In this document: positions 27,965-35,966 of the stretch, one piece after another
How the letters are laid out: every line of letters begins with the position of its first letter
Position numbering within the stretch: position 1 is the first letter of the stretch
Source of the DNA: Prevotella sp.
GTDB taxonomy: Bacteria > Bacteroidota > Bacteroidia > Bacteroidales > Bacteroidaceae
Direction: 5' to 3'
Assembly (NCBI GenBank): GCA_022781445.1
Contig: JALETQ010000027.1
Location: 1 to 63,504, forward strand
Length of the DNA stretch: 63,504 nucleotides
Translations under genes and position numbers: made by a program
Notes under the pieces: generated by a model
The model's input: the letters and a program-made list of their open reading frames with translations, nothing else
Told to the model about the DNA's origin: nothing
Databases searched by the model: none

Positions 27965-28954
27965 ATGCAACAACCCATTATCCCTCCTGTAGATAAAGAG
28001 AGTTTGATCAAAGAACTCACGCACGACAAGCAACTCCGAATGACCAACAAGAGTCATAATGAGATTTATATTGTCGATTATCACGATTCGCCCCATGTCC
28101 TTCGAGAAATCGGAAGACAGAGGGAAGAGGCTTTTCGTGCCGCCGGCGGTGGGACGGGCATGTCGTATGACCTCGATGAATTTGACACCATGCAGAACTG
28201 TTACAAGCAGTTGATCGTGTGGAATCCGGAAGAACAGGAAATCATCGGGGGCTATCGCTATAAGCTCGGTAACGAGGTAGACTTCGATGAGAGCGGCCAG
28301 CCGGTGCTTGCCACGGGGCATCTGTTTTCCTTTTCCGACAAGTTCATCAGAGAATACTTGCCCTACACCATCGAGTTGGCACGTTCGTATGTGTCCATCA
28401 AGTACCAAAGTACGCGGATGGGAGCCAAGAGCCTCTTTGCGCTCGATAATCTTTGGGACGGCTTGGGGGCACTGACAGTCATCATGCCCGATGTCAAATA
28501 CTTCTTCGGCAAGGTCACGATGTATCCTTCTTATGTGCGTCGTGGTCGTGACATGATCTTGTTTTTCCTCAAAAAGCACTTCGGCGACCCGCAAAATCTC
28601 ATCATTCCCCGCAAACCTTTGCAGATTGAATCCGATCCCGAAGAGTTGGCACGGTTGTTCAACAGCACGGAGTTCAAGCAGGATTATGTCATTCTCAACA
28701 AGGAAATCCGTCGGCTCGGCTACAACATTCCGCCGTTGGTCAATGCCTATATGGGACTGAGTCCCACCATGAAAATGTTTGGCACGGCCATCAACAACGG
28801 TTTCGGCGATGTCGAAGAAACGGGCATCCTCATTGCCGTCAACGAAATTTTGGAACAGAAACGCTTGCGCCACATCGATTCTTACATCGCCGAACACCCG
28901 GAGGCTTTGCAGATAACGTCGGGTGCCAACAAAATCATTTTCAAGGCAGAGTGA
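27965..28954 (+). CDS. glsB: Glycine N-acyltransferase (GlsB-like, GNAT/hemolysin family)
   Basis: This is a 329-residue protein of the ornithine-lipid OlsB/GlsB group. It has a GNAT-type core, with IVDYHDSPHVLREIGRQREE, RAAGGGTGMSYDLDEFD, WNPEEQEIIGGYRY and LARSYVSIKYQ. The C-terminal part (LGYNIPPLVNAYMGLSPTMK) is typical of Bacteroidota members. It would make the first, N-acylated intermediate of glycine lipids in the cytoplasm or at the inner membrane. It directly follows the glsA-like gene in one operon. Confidence 0.82.
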   Translation: MQQPIIPPVDKESLIKELTHDKQLRMTNKSHNEIYIVDYHDSPHVLREIGRQREEAFRAAGGGTGMSYDLDEFDTMQNCYKQLIVWNPEEQEIIGGYRYKLGNEVDFDESGQPVLATGHLFSFSDKFIREYLPYTIELARSYVSIKYQSTRMGAKSLFALDNLWDGLGALTVIMPDVKYFFGKVTMYPSYVRRGRDMILFFLKKHFGDPQNLIIPRKPLQIESDPEELARLFNSTEFKQDYVILNKEIRRLGYNIPPLVNAYMGLSPTMKMFGTAINNGFGDVEETGILIAVNEILEQKRLRHIDSYIAEHPEALQITSGANKIIFKAE

Positions 28955-29014
28955 ATCTTCCGTCTGCCGTTAGGTCTTGCCGTAACCCGTTATGTATGCC
29001 ATAAGCCGTCAGCC

Positions 29015-29070
29015 AAACCGGTCGACAACTGCATAATACCGGTTCGGTTCTTGATGGCCGGTTCGGGCTG
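29015..29070 (-). repeat. Head copy of the dispersed intergenic element
   Basis: On the minus strand it reads CCCGAACCGGCCATCAAG and then AACCGAACCGGTATT. The 9-mer CCGAACCGG occurs twice, 19 bp apart. It lies about 50 bp before a 22-bp-period array. Confidence 0.6.
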
Positions 29071-29120
29071 AAACGTTTTTGTAAATCATTGACAGACAGA
29101 TTGTGTGCCTCCGGCAAACT

Positions 29121-29207
29121 GAAACCTGTCCTTTGGTGTCATGAAAGGGGAACTTTTACGAGGCAAAACCTGCCCTTTGGGAAGACATTTCATGTCCTTT
29201 TACAGAC
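29121..29207 (+). repeat. Tandem array, four units of 21-22 bp
   Basis: Units start at 29121, 29143, 29164 and 29186; the first and third begin GAAACCTGTCCTTTGG and CAAAACCTGCCCTTTGG. It follows the same AAAACCTGCCCTTT theme as the arrays near 12.7 and 45.9 kb. An open frame across it is not considered a gene. Confidence 0.65.
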
Positions 29208-29417
29208 CTGCCGTGCAGTGGTGGGCAGGTAAAGGTTCGATTTCTCTTTTTTTCGATGGGTATCGTTCCGGCCCGAACCGGTTATGTGAAACCGATTGTT
29301 TTTGTTCGATGATGTTGAACTTACGCAATCCTCCTTTTCTTCTCGGGCAATATTTCCTGCAAACCTCACCTAAATCCCAATCGGTTATTGCCCGTTTATT
29401 TCGACATCGCATATCGT

Positions 29418-29570
29418 CCCATGACACTTTCCGTCCGCCTGTCGTCCGCTTTCCTGCATCTTGTCTGCCGGTTTTTCCGGCCGTAGTCCGCTACGCCTGC
29501 AACAAACCGGCAATCCGTCCGGTGGGTAATCGGACAAGCCGGTTCGGTTCCTGATGACCGGTTCGGAATA
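29418..29570 (-). repeat. Copy of the dispersed intergenic element (full form)
   Basis: On the minus strand: CCGAACCGGTCATCAGG, then TTGTCCGATTACCC, TTGCCGGTTTGTTGCAGGCG, CGGCAGACAAGATGCAGG and GCGGACGGAAAGTGTCATGG. This is the most complete copy and can serve as a reference for the family. It occupies the end of the 28955-29635 gap. Confidence 0.7.
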
Positions 29571-29635
29571 AAATGGGCTGCGATGACCACCGCAGCCCAT
29601 TTCATGTAAGCAATACCGAAGTTTCCGGAGAGGAA

Positions 29636-31570
29636 TCATCTCATGACTTTCACGGTTCTGCCGTCTTCTTTCCTGACGATGTTGATCCCGTGTTGCAATG
29701 TCTCTTGTTTTACGCCATCGAGCGAATAGATGGCAGTCGGGCCGTGTTTCTCTTTCGAGGTGGCAGGACTGATGCCGTCGGTGATGTCGGTGATATACAC
29801 GCGGATATTCCAGTTCAGATTCAAGTCGGCGTTGAGTGTGGGCAGTTCCACCCAAGTGTTGTCGGTTATGTTTTCCGAGAAGAACCAGCCTCCCTTGCCT
29901 TTTTCGCAGGGGCCGGTATCGGTTCCGGCAGGGAATCCTTTGGAAGTCGTCATTTCATAGCCCACCCAATAGTCGCCCGATTCGAGGACAACCGGTTTGG
30001 CCAAGGTGTATGTGTGCCATCCCACTTGCAAGCCTTCCGATGGTTCATCGACAAGCATGTTGCCCGGTTGTGTGCTTGATCCGTTGCCATATATCCTGAT
30101 GCTGATGCCTGTCGGACCCGCTTCGGCGATGTGGTATTTCACGGCAGAGATTTGTTTCTTGCCATAGTAGGGTGTCAGTTCGTCGGGCGTCAGGCGGATG
30201 GCTGCGATGAATTGTGCTTCATCACCTGTTCCGATACCGCTGTCAGGATCACCGTCGTAATGCAGGACGATACCGTTTTTGTCAATACCGATGATGATTT
30301 CGTCGGTCACCGGCTTGCCGTCAAGGACCACACAGCCTTCACCTTGATCGAACACGGCTCCTGCGGGCGATTTGATTTCACATCCTTCGAGTACCAATGC
30401 CGATAGATGGTTGATGGACGGCAACTGCAGATTTCCGGTGAAGTGTGTGGTCGAATTGATGATCGTCACCTTTTCACCGTTTGCTGCTGCCGTACCGGCG
30501 ATGCCCTCCGTTCCCTTTGCCGTCAGGTCGGTGTTGGCAATGGTCAGGAAAGAGCCGTTTACGAAGATGCCGCAACTGTCGGTCGAAATACAAGTCAGGC
30601 TGCCACCTCTTACCGTCTGCTCAAAACCTGAGGCGTTGACCATGCCCGGTTGTTTGTCACTCTTGATACTATTGGTGCCCTTACATTCGATGATTAGGTT
30701 GGCAATGCCATAGTTACTGATGCCTGCCTGTTCCTTTCCGTCAATGTCTACTCCATCAAGAAGTAAGGTTTTTGCCACGGGATCGAATGAAATATTTCCC
30801 TTGTCGACACTCGAAAAACCATTCGTTTTGCTGATGTCCGTATAGTTTTTAGAGGTAAGTTGTACACCACCGATGAACAGGCCGAGCCCGGTTTCTGTCG
30901 GTTGGATGAATATTTCGTCGGTCACAAGTTTTCCGTCGACGGCTATTCCGTAAAGGTTTGCGTCGTAGGCTGCCGTCTCGTGCGATACGATTTTGCAGCC
31001 GATGAAGGTCACCGAAGCCAGATCGCAGATCGAACCTTTCACGCCGTTGCCTTTCACACGTGCCGTTGTTTCCACGAAAGTGAGGTGTTCTTGCTTCCTG
31101 CCGTTCCATCCGGCGATGCCCCATTTGCCTTCGATGGTCATGTCGCAATGGTCGATGACCACAGGAACACCGTTCATGAAGACGCCCGTGTCGCCGGCCT
31201 TGAGTTCCACCTTGCCGCCTTTGAGTGTCGTGGCTTTGGTCACACCGATGGCTGCCTTGGTGCTGCTGATGCGGTTGGTGCCCTCGAAGAGGATGGTCAG
31301 ACCGTCGATCTTTTCATTCCTCAGACCGGCGTTCTCACCCGTAGCTTCAATGATGACATCGGTCAAGGTGAGAGTCTTTTTGTCTTTGTCGAAGACGATG
31401 GTACCCTGCTTGAGCGCGTCAAATCCGCCTGCAGCCGTGATGTTGTTGAGGTTTTCGGTCGTTACCTCCTTGCCTCCGATGTTGATTCCGATGTCTTCGG
31501 CGTGTCCTTGTGTCGCACACCATGCCGAGGCGAGCCACAACAATACGAAAGAGAATAGCTGTTTTTTCAT
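29636..31570 (-). CDS. Secreted duplicated-domain protein with T9SS-type C-terminus
   Basis: This is about 644 residues from the chosen start (signal peptide MKKQLFSFVLLWLASAWC, cleaved near GHAED). Two related blocks of about 200 residues follow: one opens FDALKQGTIVFDKDKKTLTL and the other FSSVDKGNISFDPVAKTLLL. Each contains TILFEGTNRISS- or LIIECKGTNSIKS-like strands, as in stacked beta-helix or carbohydrate-binding repeats. A beta-sandwich domain (YHIAEAGPTGISIRIYGNGS) precedes the sorting tail IYSLDGVKQE and HGINIVRKEDGRTVKVMR. It is probably a T9SS client on the cell surface. Function is unknown. A start at 31579 is also possible. Confidence 0.78.
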   Translation of the reverse strand: MKKQLFSFVLLWLASAWCATQGHAEDIGINIGGKEVTTENLNNITAAGGFDALKQGTIVFDKDKKTLTLTDVIIEATGENAGLRNEKIDGLTILFEGTNRISSTKAAIGVTKATTLKGGKVELKAGDTGVFMNGVPVVIDHCDMTIEGKWGIAGWNGRKQEHLTFVETTARVKGNGVKGSICDLASVTFIGCKIVSHETAAYDANLYGIAVDGKLVTDEIFIQPTETGLGLFIGGVQLTSKNYTDISKTNGFSSVDKGNISFDPVAKTLLLDGVDIDGKEQAGISNYGIANLIIECKGTNSIKSDKQPGMVNASGFEQTVRGGSLTCISTDSCGIFVNGSFLTIANTDLTAKGTEGIAGTAAANGEKVTIINSTTHFTGNLQLPSINHLSALVLEGCEIKSPAGAVFDQGEGCVVLDGKPVTDEIIIGIDKNGIVLHYDGDPDSGIGTGDEAQFIAAIRLTPDELTPYYGKKQISAVKYHIAEAGPTGISIRIYGNGSSTQPGNMLVDEPSEGLQVGWHTYTLAKPVVLESGDYWVGYEMTTSKGFPAGTDTGPCEKGKGGWFFSENITDNTWVELPTLNADLNLNWNIRVYITDITDGISPATSKEKHGPTAIYSLDGVKQETLQHGINIVRKEDGRTVKVMR

Positions 31571-31635
31571 GTCTTGCATTTTATATTATAACTTAATGAA
31601 TGAGTTGTGATGACATTATAGTCATCAGGAAGTTG

Positions 31636-31643
31636 CAAATATA
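31636..31643 (-). promoter_or_regulatory. Promoter -7 box for the duplicated-domain secreted protein
   Basis: CAAATATA on the plus strand is TATATTTG on the minus strand. The start codon is 65 nt downstream. The rest of the 31571-32022 gap holds no gene. Confidence 0.5.
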
Positions 31644-31898
31644 AAGAATTATTTTTATATGCCTGTGAATAATGTCTAACAAAAATGCCTCCTGCGTTCG
31701 TTGGTTTAGAGAAAGAAAGCATTTGCCGGTCTTGTGCCGGAACATGAATGAGGGTCAACAAGGTTACGTTTCTTGCATGATACATGGCGTATATGGGGTA
31801 ACTTGTCATACATTCGGAGCCGGCTTCTCCGGGAGAATTTCTTGGACATGTCGGCACGGCAGACGGGGAAACATGCACTGATATTCGGCAGAATTGTG

Positions 31899-31906
31899 TA
31901 TCTTTG
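31899..31906 (+). promoter_or_regulatory. Promoter -7 box for the FtsX-type permease gene
   Basis: TATCTTTG fits TAnnTTTG, 116 nt upstream of the chosen start. A -33 box is not clear. Confidence 0.45.
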
Positions 31907-32022
31907 CAATCGGTTATGTGGCGGAAGCCGTCGGATGCCTGCCATCGGTCAACGGCGAAGCCACACCGGTTGCAGGCAATACAGCTGCAGGCAAAGGCTT
32001 CTCACGCCACCCGACGAACAAA

Positions 32023-33273
32023 ATGATAAGATTACCCTTCTTTCTGGCACGCAAGATTTACGCCGACGGCGACAGCCGCAGGCAAGTGAGCCGTCCCGCC
32101 ATCCGCATTGCTACCATCGGAGTTGCCGTCGGATTGGCGGTGATGATGATTTCCGTGGGGGTCGTGATCGGCTTCAAACACAGCATCCGCAACAAGGTGG
32201 TAGGCTTTGCCGGCAACTTCATCGTGTCCAACTTCATGACGCTTCAAGGCTTCGAGCCGCGCCCCGTTGCCATGCCCGACAGCATGATGAAGGCCGTCGG
32301 TGGCATTGAGGGAGTGAAGCATGTGCAGCGATACGCTTACAAGCAGGGCATTCTCAAGACCGACAACGACTTCCTCGGCGTGGTATTCAAGGGTGTCGAC
32401 GAAGGCTTCGATGCCGGCTTCATGCAAGAGAATCTCAAGGAAGGCGAGATACCCGGATTCAGCAGCAGGGCGAGCGGCAACCGCATTCTCGTGTCACGCA
32501 CGATGGCCGACCGGCTTCGTGTGAAGACGGGCGACAAGATTTTTGCCTACTTCGTGAAGGGCGACGATGTGCGGACGCGCCGTTTCACCATCGCCGGCGT
32601 GTACGAAACCAATCTCAAGATGTTCGATGAGTCGACCTGCCTTACCGATTTATATACCGTCAGCCGTCTCAACGGATGGGATGAAGATCAGGTGAGCGGT
32701 GCCGAAGTGACCGTCACCCGTGCCGACGACGAGGATGTCACCGAGCAGGCACTTGTAGACAAGGTGAACAAGACACTCGACCGCAACGGGGAAACGTTCT
32801 CGACCCTCTCCGCCAGGAAGATGTATCCGCAGATATTCGTGTGGATTGACCTCCTCGACCTCAATGTGTGGGTCATCCTCGGGCTGATGATGGCGGTGGC
32901 AGCTGTCACCATGATATCGGGCCTGCTCATCATCATTCTCGAACGGACATCCATGATCGGCATCCTCAAGGCACTCGGAGCGCGCAACGATACCGTCAGG
33001 CACACTTTCATGTGGTTTGCCGTCTTCGTCCTCGGCAAGGGATTGCTGCTGGGCAACATCATCGGTGTGGGGCTGTGCCTGCTGCAGCAATACACAGGCA
33101 TTGTCAAGCTCGACCCCGCCAACTACTATGTCAGCGAGGTGCCGGTGGAACTGAGCTGGTGGTGGATCGCGTTGCTCAACGCCGCCACTTTCGCCGTCTG
33201 CGTTTTCGTACTCATCGCTCCGGGCTATCTCGTGTCGCACATCCATCCTGCCAAATCCATGCGGTATGAATGA
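32023..33273 (+). CDS. FtsX-type ABC transporter permease (LolE/LolC-like)
   Basis: This 416-residue inner-membrane protein starts IRLPFFLARKIYADGDSRRQ. It has one transmembrane helix (GVAVGLAVMMISVGVVIGF), a large periplasmic MacB-like domain, and a C-terminal FtsX domain with three helices (LLDLNVWVILGLMMAVAAVT onward). The coupling-helix-like ERTSMIGILKALGA is diagnostic of FtsX permeases. Such subunits move lipoproteins to the outer membrane or transmit mechanical signals. No ABC ATPase gene is adjacent, so it must use one encoded elsewhere. The ATG at 32023 is chosen over upstream starts that lie on top of the promoter. Confidence 0.87.
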   Translation: MIRLPFFLARKIYADGDSRRQVSRPAIRIATIGVAVGLAVMMISVGVVIGFKHSIRNKVVGFAGNFIVSNFMTLQGFEPRPVAMPDSMMKAVGGIEGVKHVQRYAYKQGILKTDNDFLGVVFKGVDEGFDAGFMQENLKEGEIPGFSSRASGNRILVSRTMADRLRVKTGDKIFAYFVKGDDVRTRRFTIAGVYETNLKMFDESTCLTDLYTVSRLNGWDEDQVSGAEVTVTRADDEDVTEQALVDKVNKTLDRNGETFSTLSARKMYPQIFVWIDLLDLNVWVILGLMMAVAAVTMISGLLIIILERTSMIGILKALGARNDTVRHTFMWFAVFVLGKGLLLGNIIGVGLCLLQQYTGIVKLDPANYYVSEVPVELSWWWIALLNAATFAVCVFVLIAPGYLVSHIHPAKSMRYE

Positions 33274-33365
33274 TGCCGCGGCAGCCGCGCCGCCGAAGCC
33301 CGGACCGGTCATCCTCGCCAAGCATCCTTATCATAACATCTATAACACTCAAAACAGCATCAGTC

Positions 33366-33998
33366 ATGGACAACCTCAAAACAGCATTAGCCTCCAAACT
33401 CCTCCAAGTGAAAGCCATCAAGCTGCAACCCGCCGATCCTTTCACGTGGGCATCGGGATGGAAGTCGCCTTTCTACTGCGACAACCGCAAGACCTTGTCG
33501 TTTCCCGACCTGCGCAACTTCGTCAAACTGCGCCTCGTACATACCATCATGGAACGCTTCCCGCAAGCCGAAGCCGTGGCAGGCGTGGCGACAGGAGCCA
33601 TCGCACAGGGGGCTCTCGTGGCAGATGCCTTGCAGCTGCCCTTCGTCTACGTGCGCTCCAAACCCAAAGACCACGGACTCGAAAACCTCATTGAGGGCGA
33701 AGTGGCTCCCGGAACGAAGGTCGTGGTCGTCGAGGATCTCATCTCCACAGGCGGCAGCAGCCTCAAAGCCGTCGATGCCCTCCGCAAGCACGGATGCGAA
33801 GTGGCGGGCATGGTGGCGGCCTATACCTACGGATTCCCCGTGGCCGAAGAGGCTTTCGCGCAAGCCGGCGTCGAACTTGCCACCCTCACCGACTATCGTC
33901 ATGTGGTGGCCGAAGCCCTCCGCACAGGATACATCACGGATGCCGATGTCGAGGTTCTCGACCAATGGCGCAAGGCTCCCGACCAATGGTGCCGGTAG
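33366..33998 (+). CDS. pyrE: Orotate phosphoribosyltransferase
   Basis: This 210-residue enzyme of de novo pyrimidine synthesis joins orotate to PRPP to give OMP. The PRPP-binding motif VVVVEDLISTGGSS and the N-terminal PADPFTWASGWKSPFYCDN are characteristic. FVYVRSKPKDHG carries the flexible-loop residues. The start at 33366 is fixed by the conserved beginning (MDNLKTALASKLLQVKAIKL); an in-frame upstream extension is not conserved-looking. It lies 92 nt after the permease gene. Confidence 0.95.
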   Translation: MDNLKTALASKLLQVKAIKLQPADPFTWASGWKSPFYCDNRKTLSFPDLRNFVKLRLVHTIMERFPQAEAVAGVATGAIAQGALVADALQLPFVYVRSKPKDHGLENLIEGEVAPGTKVVVVEDLISTGGSSLKAVDALRKHGCEVAGMVAAYTYGFPVAEEAFAQAGVELATLTDYRHVVAEALRTGYITDADVEVLDQWRKAPDQWCR

Positions 33999-34243
33999 TC
34001 CCGGACCATTCACGAGAACCCGGACCGGAACTGTCCGGCCGTCGGTCGGGAAGTGCTGTCATCGACACGACATGCAGGACAAAATGACCGGATGAACGAA
34101 GGAGAGACAGGCCTTCATGCCCTTCGGGAGGGCGAGCCGTGGCGCACCGGCTTCCGCGGCGTCTACCTTACAAGCATAATAAACAGATATGAGCCTGAGC
34201 GGTCTGACGACCGGCCCGGGACTTGACAAAACAATCATCAGAC

Positions 34244-34672
34244 ATGGAATATACCTTCGAAAGCAGTGTCAAGCAGGTGGAATGTCCGCAAACGGCAGTC
34301 TACAAGAACCTGTGTGACCTCAACAACATCGGAAAATATGGCGACCGCATACCGCCAGAATTCCTCGACAACTTCACCTTCGACAGCGACTCGATGGAAG
34401 TGGACATCAATCCTGTGGGGCGCATGAAACTCGTCATCACGGAGAGGGCCGAACCCAAACACATCAAGTTTCAGACAGAGAAAGCTCCGATTGACTGCAA
34501 AATGTGGATTCAGCTCAAGGAGCAGACGCCGCAAACCTGCCTGATGAAGCTCACCATCAAGGCCGATATGACGCCGCTGGTGAAAATGATGGCAGGCAAC
34601 AAGATCAAAGACGGCATCGAAAAGATGGCCGACATGCTGTCGAAGATTCCCTACGATCAAAATATGGAATAG
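34244..34672 (+). CDS. SRPBCC-family (polyketide cyclase-like) protein
   Basis: This 142-residue protein has a START/Bet v 1-like pattern: YTFESSVKQVECPQTAVYKN, GKYGDRIPPEFLDNF and GRMKLVITERAEPKHIKFQ, ending in a long helix (MAGNKIKDGIEKMADMLSKI). This fold forms a cavity for small hydrophobic molecules. No active-site motif can be named. The start is the ATG at 34244, not an upstream TTG. It is followed after 3 nt by a lipoprotein gene, so the two are one unit. Confidence 0.78.
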   Translation: MEYTFESSVKQVECPQTAVYKNLCDLNNIGKYGDRIPPEFLDNFTFDSDSMEVDINPVGRMKLVITERAEPKHIKFQTEKAPIDCKMWIQLKEQTPQTCLMKLTIKADMTPLVKMMAGNKIKDGIEKMADMLSKIPYDQNME

Positions 34673-34675
34673 ACG

Positions 34676-35269
34676 ATGAGAAAGATTCTTCACCCCTCGG
34701 CAGTACGCCTGGCGGCGGCCGTCGCACTCGCGGCAACGTGGACGGCGTGCCAGGACGAGTCGTTCACCTTCAGCACCTACCGCAACAACCTCACCATCGA
34801 CAACAGCATCCATCAGGACCCGGTGCTGGCCGGGGCGATGAACGCATTCTCAAAGGGCATCTTCTGCCGCATCACTTTTTCACAGAAAACCGGTGTCAAG
34901 AAGTTCATCTTCGAGGATAACCACGGCAACCGTTCCGAAAAACCTTTCAATGCCGTCGACGAAAGACTGCAAAGCCAGAACCATCTGGGCATGAACAACG
35001 GCCTCATCGTGGGGTTCACCACCTTTGGAAGCTCCGCCCCGGGCACCGCTGCGGGGGGCGATGCTTTCGTGGCTTACGACAACCAGTGTCCCGACTGCTT
35101 CAGGTACGACGAGCTGCCCTTGCGCAACTTCCCCCTGAGTCTGCACGGCAACGGCATGGCATCGTGCGACAACTGCAAGCGCAAGTACGACCTCAACGTC
35201 GTCGGCAACGGGCTCACGCGCTACCGTGCCACCACGACGGGGCCCAACGGAATCCTTCATGTGGAATAA
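34676..35269 (+). CDS. Lipoprotein with paired CxxC motifs, unknown function
   Basis: This 197-residue protein has a lipobox-like end to its signal (AATWTAC, Cys25). The C-terminal part holds CPDC and, about 34 residues later, CDNC followed by KRKYDLNVVGNG. That layout resembles a zinc ribbon or a Rieske-like fold whose histidines have been replaced. The body (ITFSQKTGVKKFIFEDNHGN) shows no other known domain. It is joined to the SRPBCC gene by a 3-nt gap and closed by a strong terminator. Metal binding is an inference. Confidence 0.72.
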   Translation: MRKILHPSAVRLAAAVALAATWTACQDESFTFSTYRNNLTIDNSIHQDPVLAGAMNAFSKGIFCRITFSQKTGVKKFIFEDNHGNRSEKPFNAVDERLQSQNHLGMNNGLIVGFTTFGSSAPGTAAGGDAFVAYDNQCPDCFRYDELPLRNFPLSLHGNGMASCDNCKRKYDLNVVGNGLTRYRATTTGPNGILHVE

Positions 35270-35302
35270 TCCGGCAGGGCGGCCTGCCCCGTTCCGGAAA
35301 CG

Positions 35303-35343
35303 CAAAAGCTCAAGAAACTTCCGTGATGTTCCTTGAGCTTTTG
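35303..35343 (+). terminator. Rho-independent terminator after the CxxC lipoprotein gene
   Basis: CAAAAGCTCAAG (35303-35314) pairs with CTTGAGCTTTTG (35332-35343), a perfect 12-bp stem with a T-rich 3' side (TTCTTTTG follows). Confidence 0.85.
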
Positions 35344-35591
35344 TTCTTTTGTGCCGATGCGTCCGAATGGCCGATTGGGGTTTGGCCCCGGTCGGTCATC
35401 AGAGCATCCGATTCTTCATTTCATGCCGTTCATGCCGCTTGGGGTCCGACGGAGTCACCGGATCTGATCCGGCAAGACTGCGAGGACTGACAGAGTGGCA
35501 GTAGAAACCAACCCTTTCCGGTTTCTTTTTCTGTCTGTGTAACTTGCTTGTCCATAACGCATTACGGCAATGCCTGTCAGGGCCGTTGAGA

Positions 35592-35679
35592 GGGATAGGA
35601 CCCGTGGGGCACGGGGATAGGACTCGTGCCCCACGGGGATAGACCCCGTCAGGCACGCGGACAGGCTCCGTCGGCGATA
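35592..35679 (+). repeat. GC-rich tandem array, four units of 22 bp
   Basis: Units start at 35592, 35614, 35636 and 35658. The first three begin GGGATAGGACCCGTG, GGGATAGGACTCGTG and GGGATAGACCCCGTC; the fourth has diverged (CGGACAGGCTCCGTC). Elements of the CGGTCATCAG type lie on both sides (about 35390-35402 and 35726-35740). Confidence 0.75.
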
Positions 35680-35763
35680 CCCTCCGATACCGCCATTTTG
35701 TCAGTATCCCTTTTCCCCTTTCGGCCTCTGATGACCGATCGGAGTCTGACGCCCGATGAGGGA

Positions 35764-35940
35764 TTATTCGAAATCGTCTGAGAAGCCGAGTCCCTTTGCG
35801 CCGGTCGGATTTTCGCCGTCATCTACGCCGATGGGTATTTTCGGTTCGTCATCTACTTGCATGTTGGTCGGTTCCATGAGGTGGCACTCTGCGGACAGGG
35901 CGAGGGTGATGGTTTCCGGCTGTATATATGTTCTTTTCAT
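35764..35940 (-). CDS. Small peptide gene, 58 residues, companion of the secreted protein upstream
   Basis: Read directly from the minus strand, the frame starts MKRTYIQPETITLALSA and ends GLGFSDDFE before a TAA stop. It begins 26 nt after the stop of the large T9SS-type protein gene, in the same direction, so it is probably in the same transcript. Short proteins starting MKKTYIxP, with an acidic tail, are common beside secreted-protein genes in Prevotella-like genomes. They have no established function. No signal peptide or transmembrane helix is clear. A regulatory or bacteriocin-like role is speculation. Confidence 0.65.
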   Translation of the reverse strand: MKRTYIQPETITLALSAECHLMEPTNMQVDDEPKIPIGVDDGENPTGAKGLGFSDDFE

Positions 35941-35966
35941 GTCTGGTGTTCTTTAGGGGATTGATA

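Noticed and set aside
29232..29250. GGTTCGATT sequence resembling a tRNA T-loop
   Set aside because: No acceptor stem, anticodon arm or clover-leaf pairing around it.
29141..29554. 137-codon frame between glsB and the secreted protein
   Set aside because: It overlaps the 22-bp array and the dispersed element, and its translation is not protein-like.
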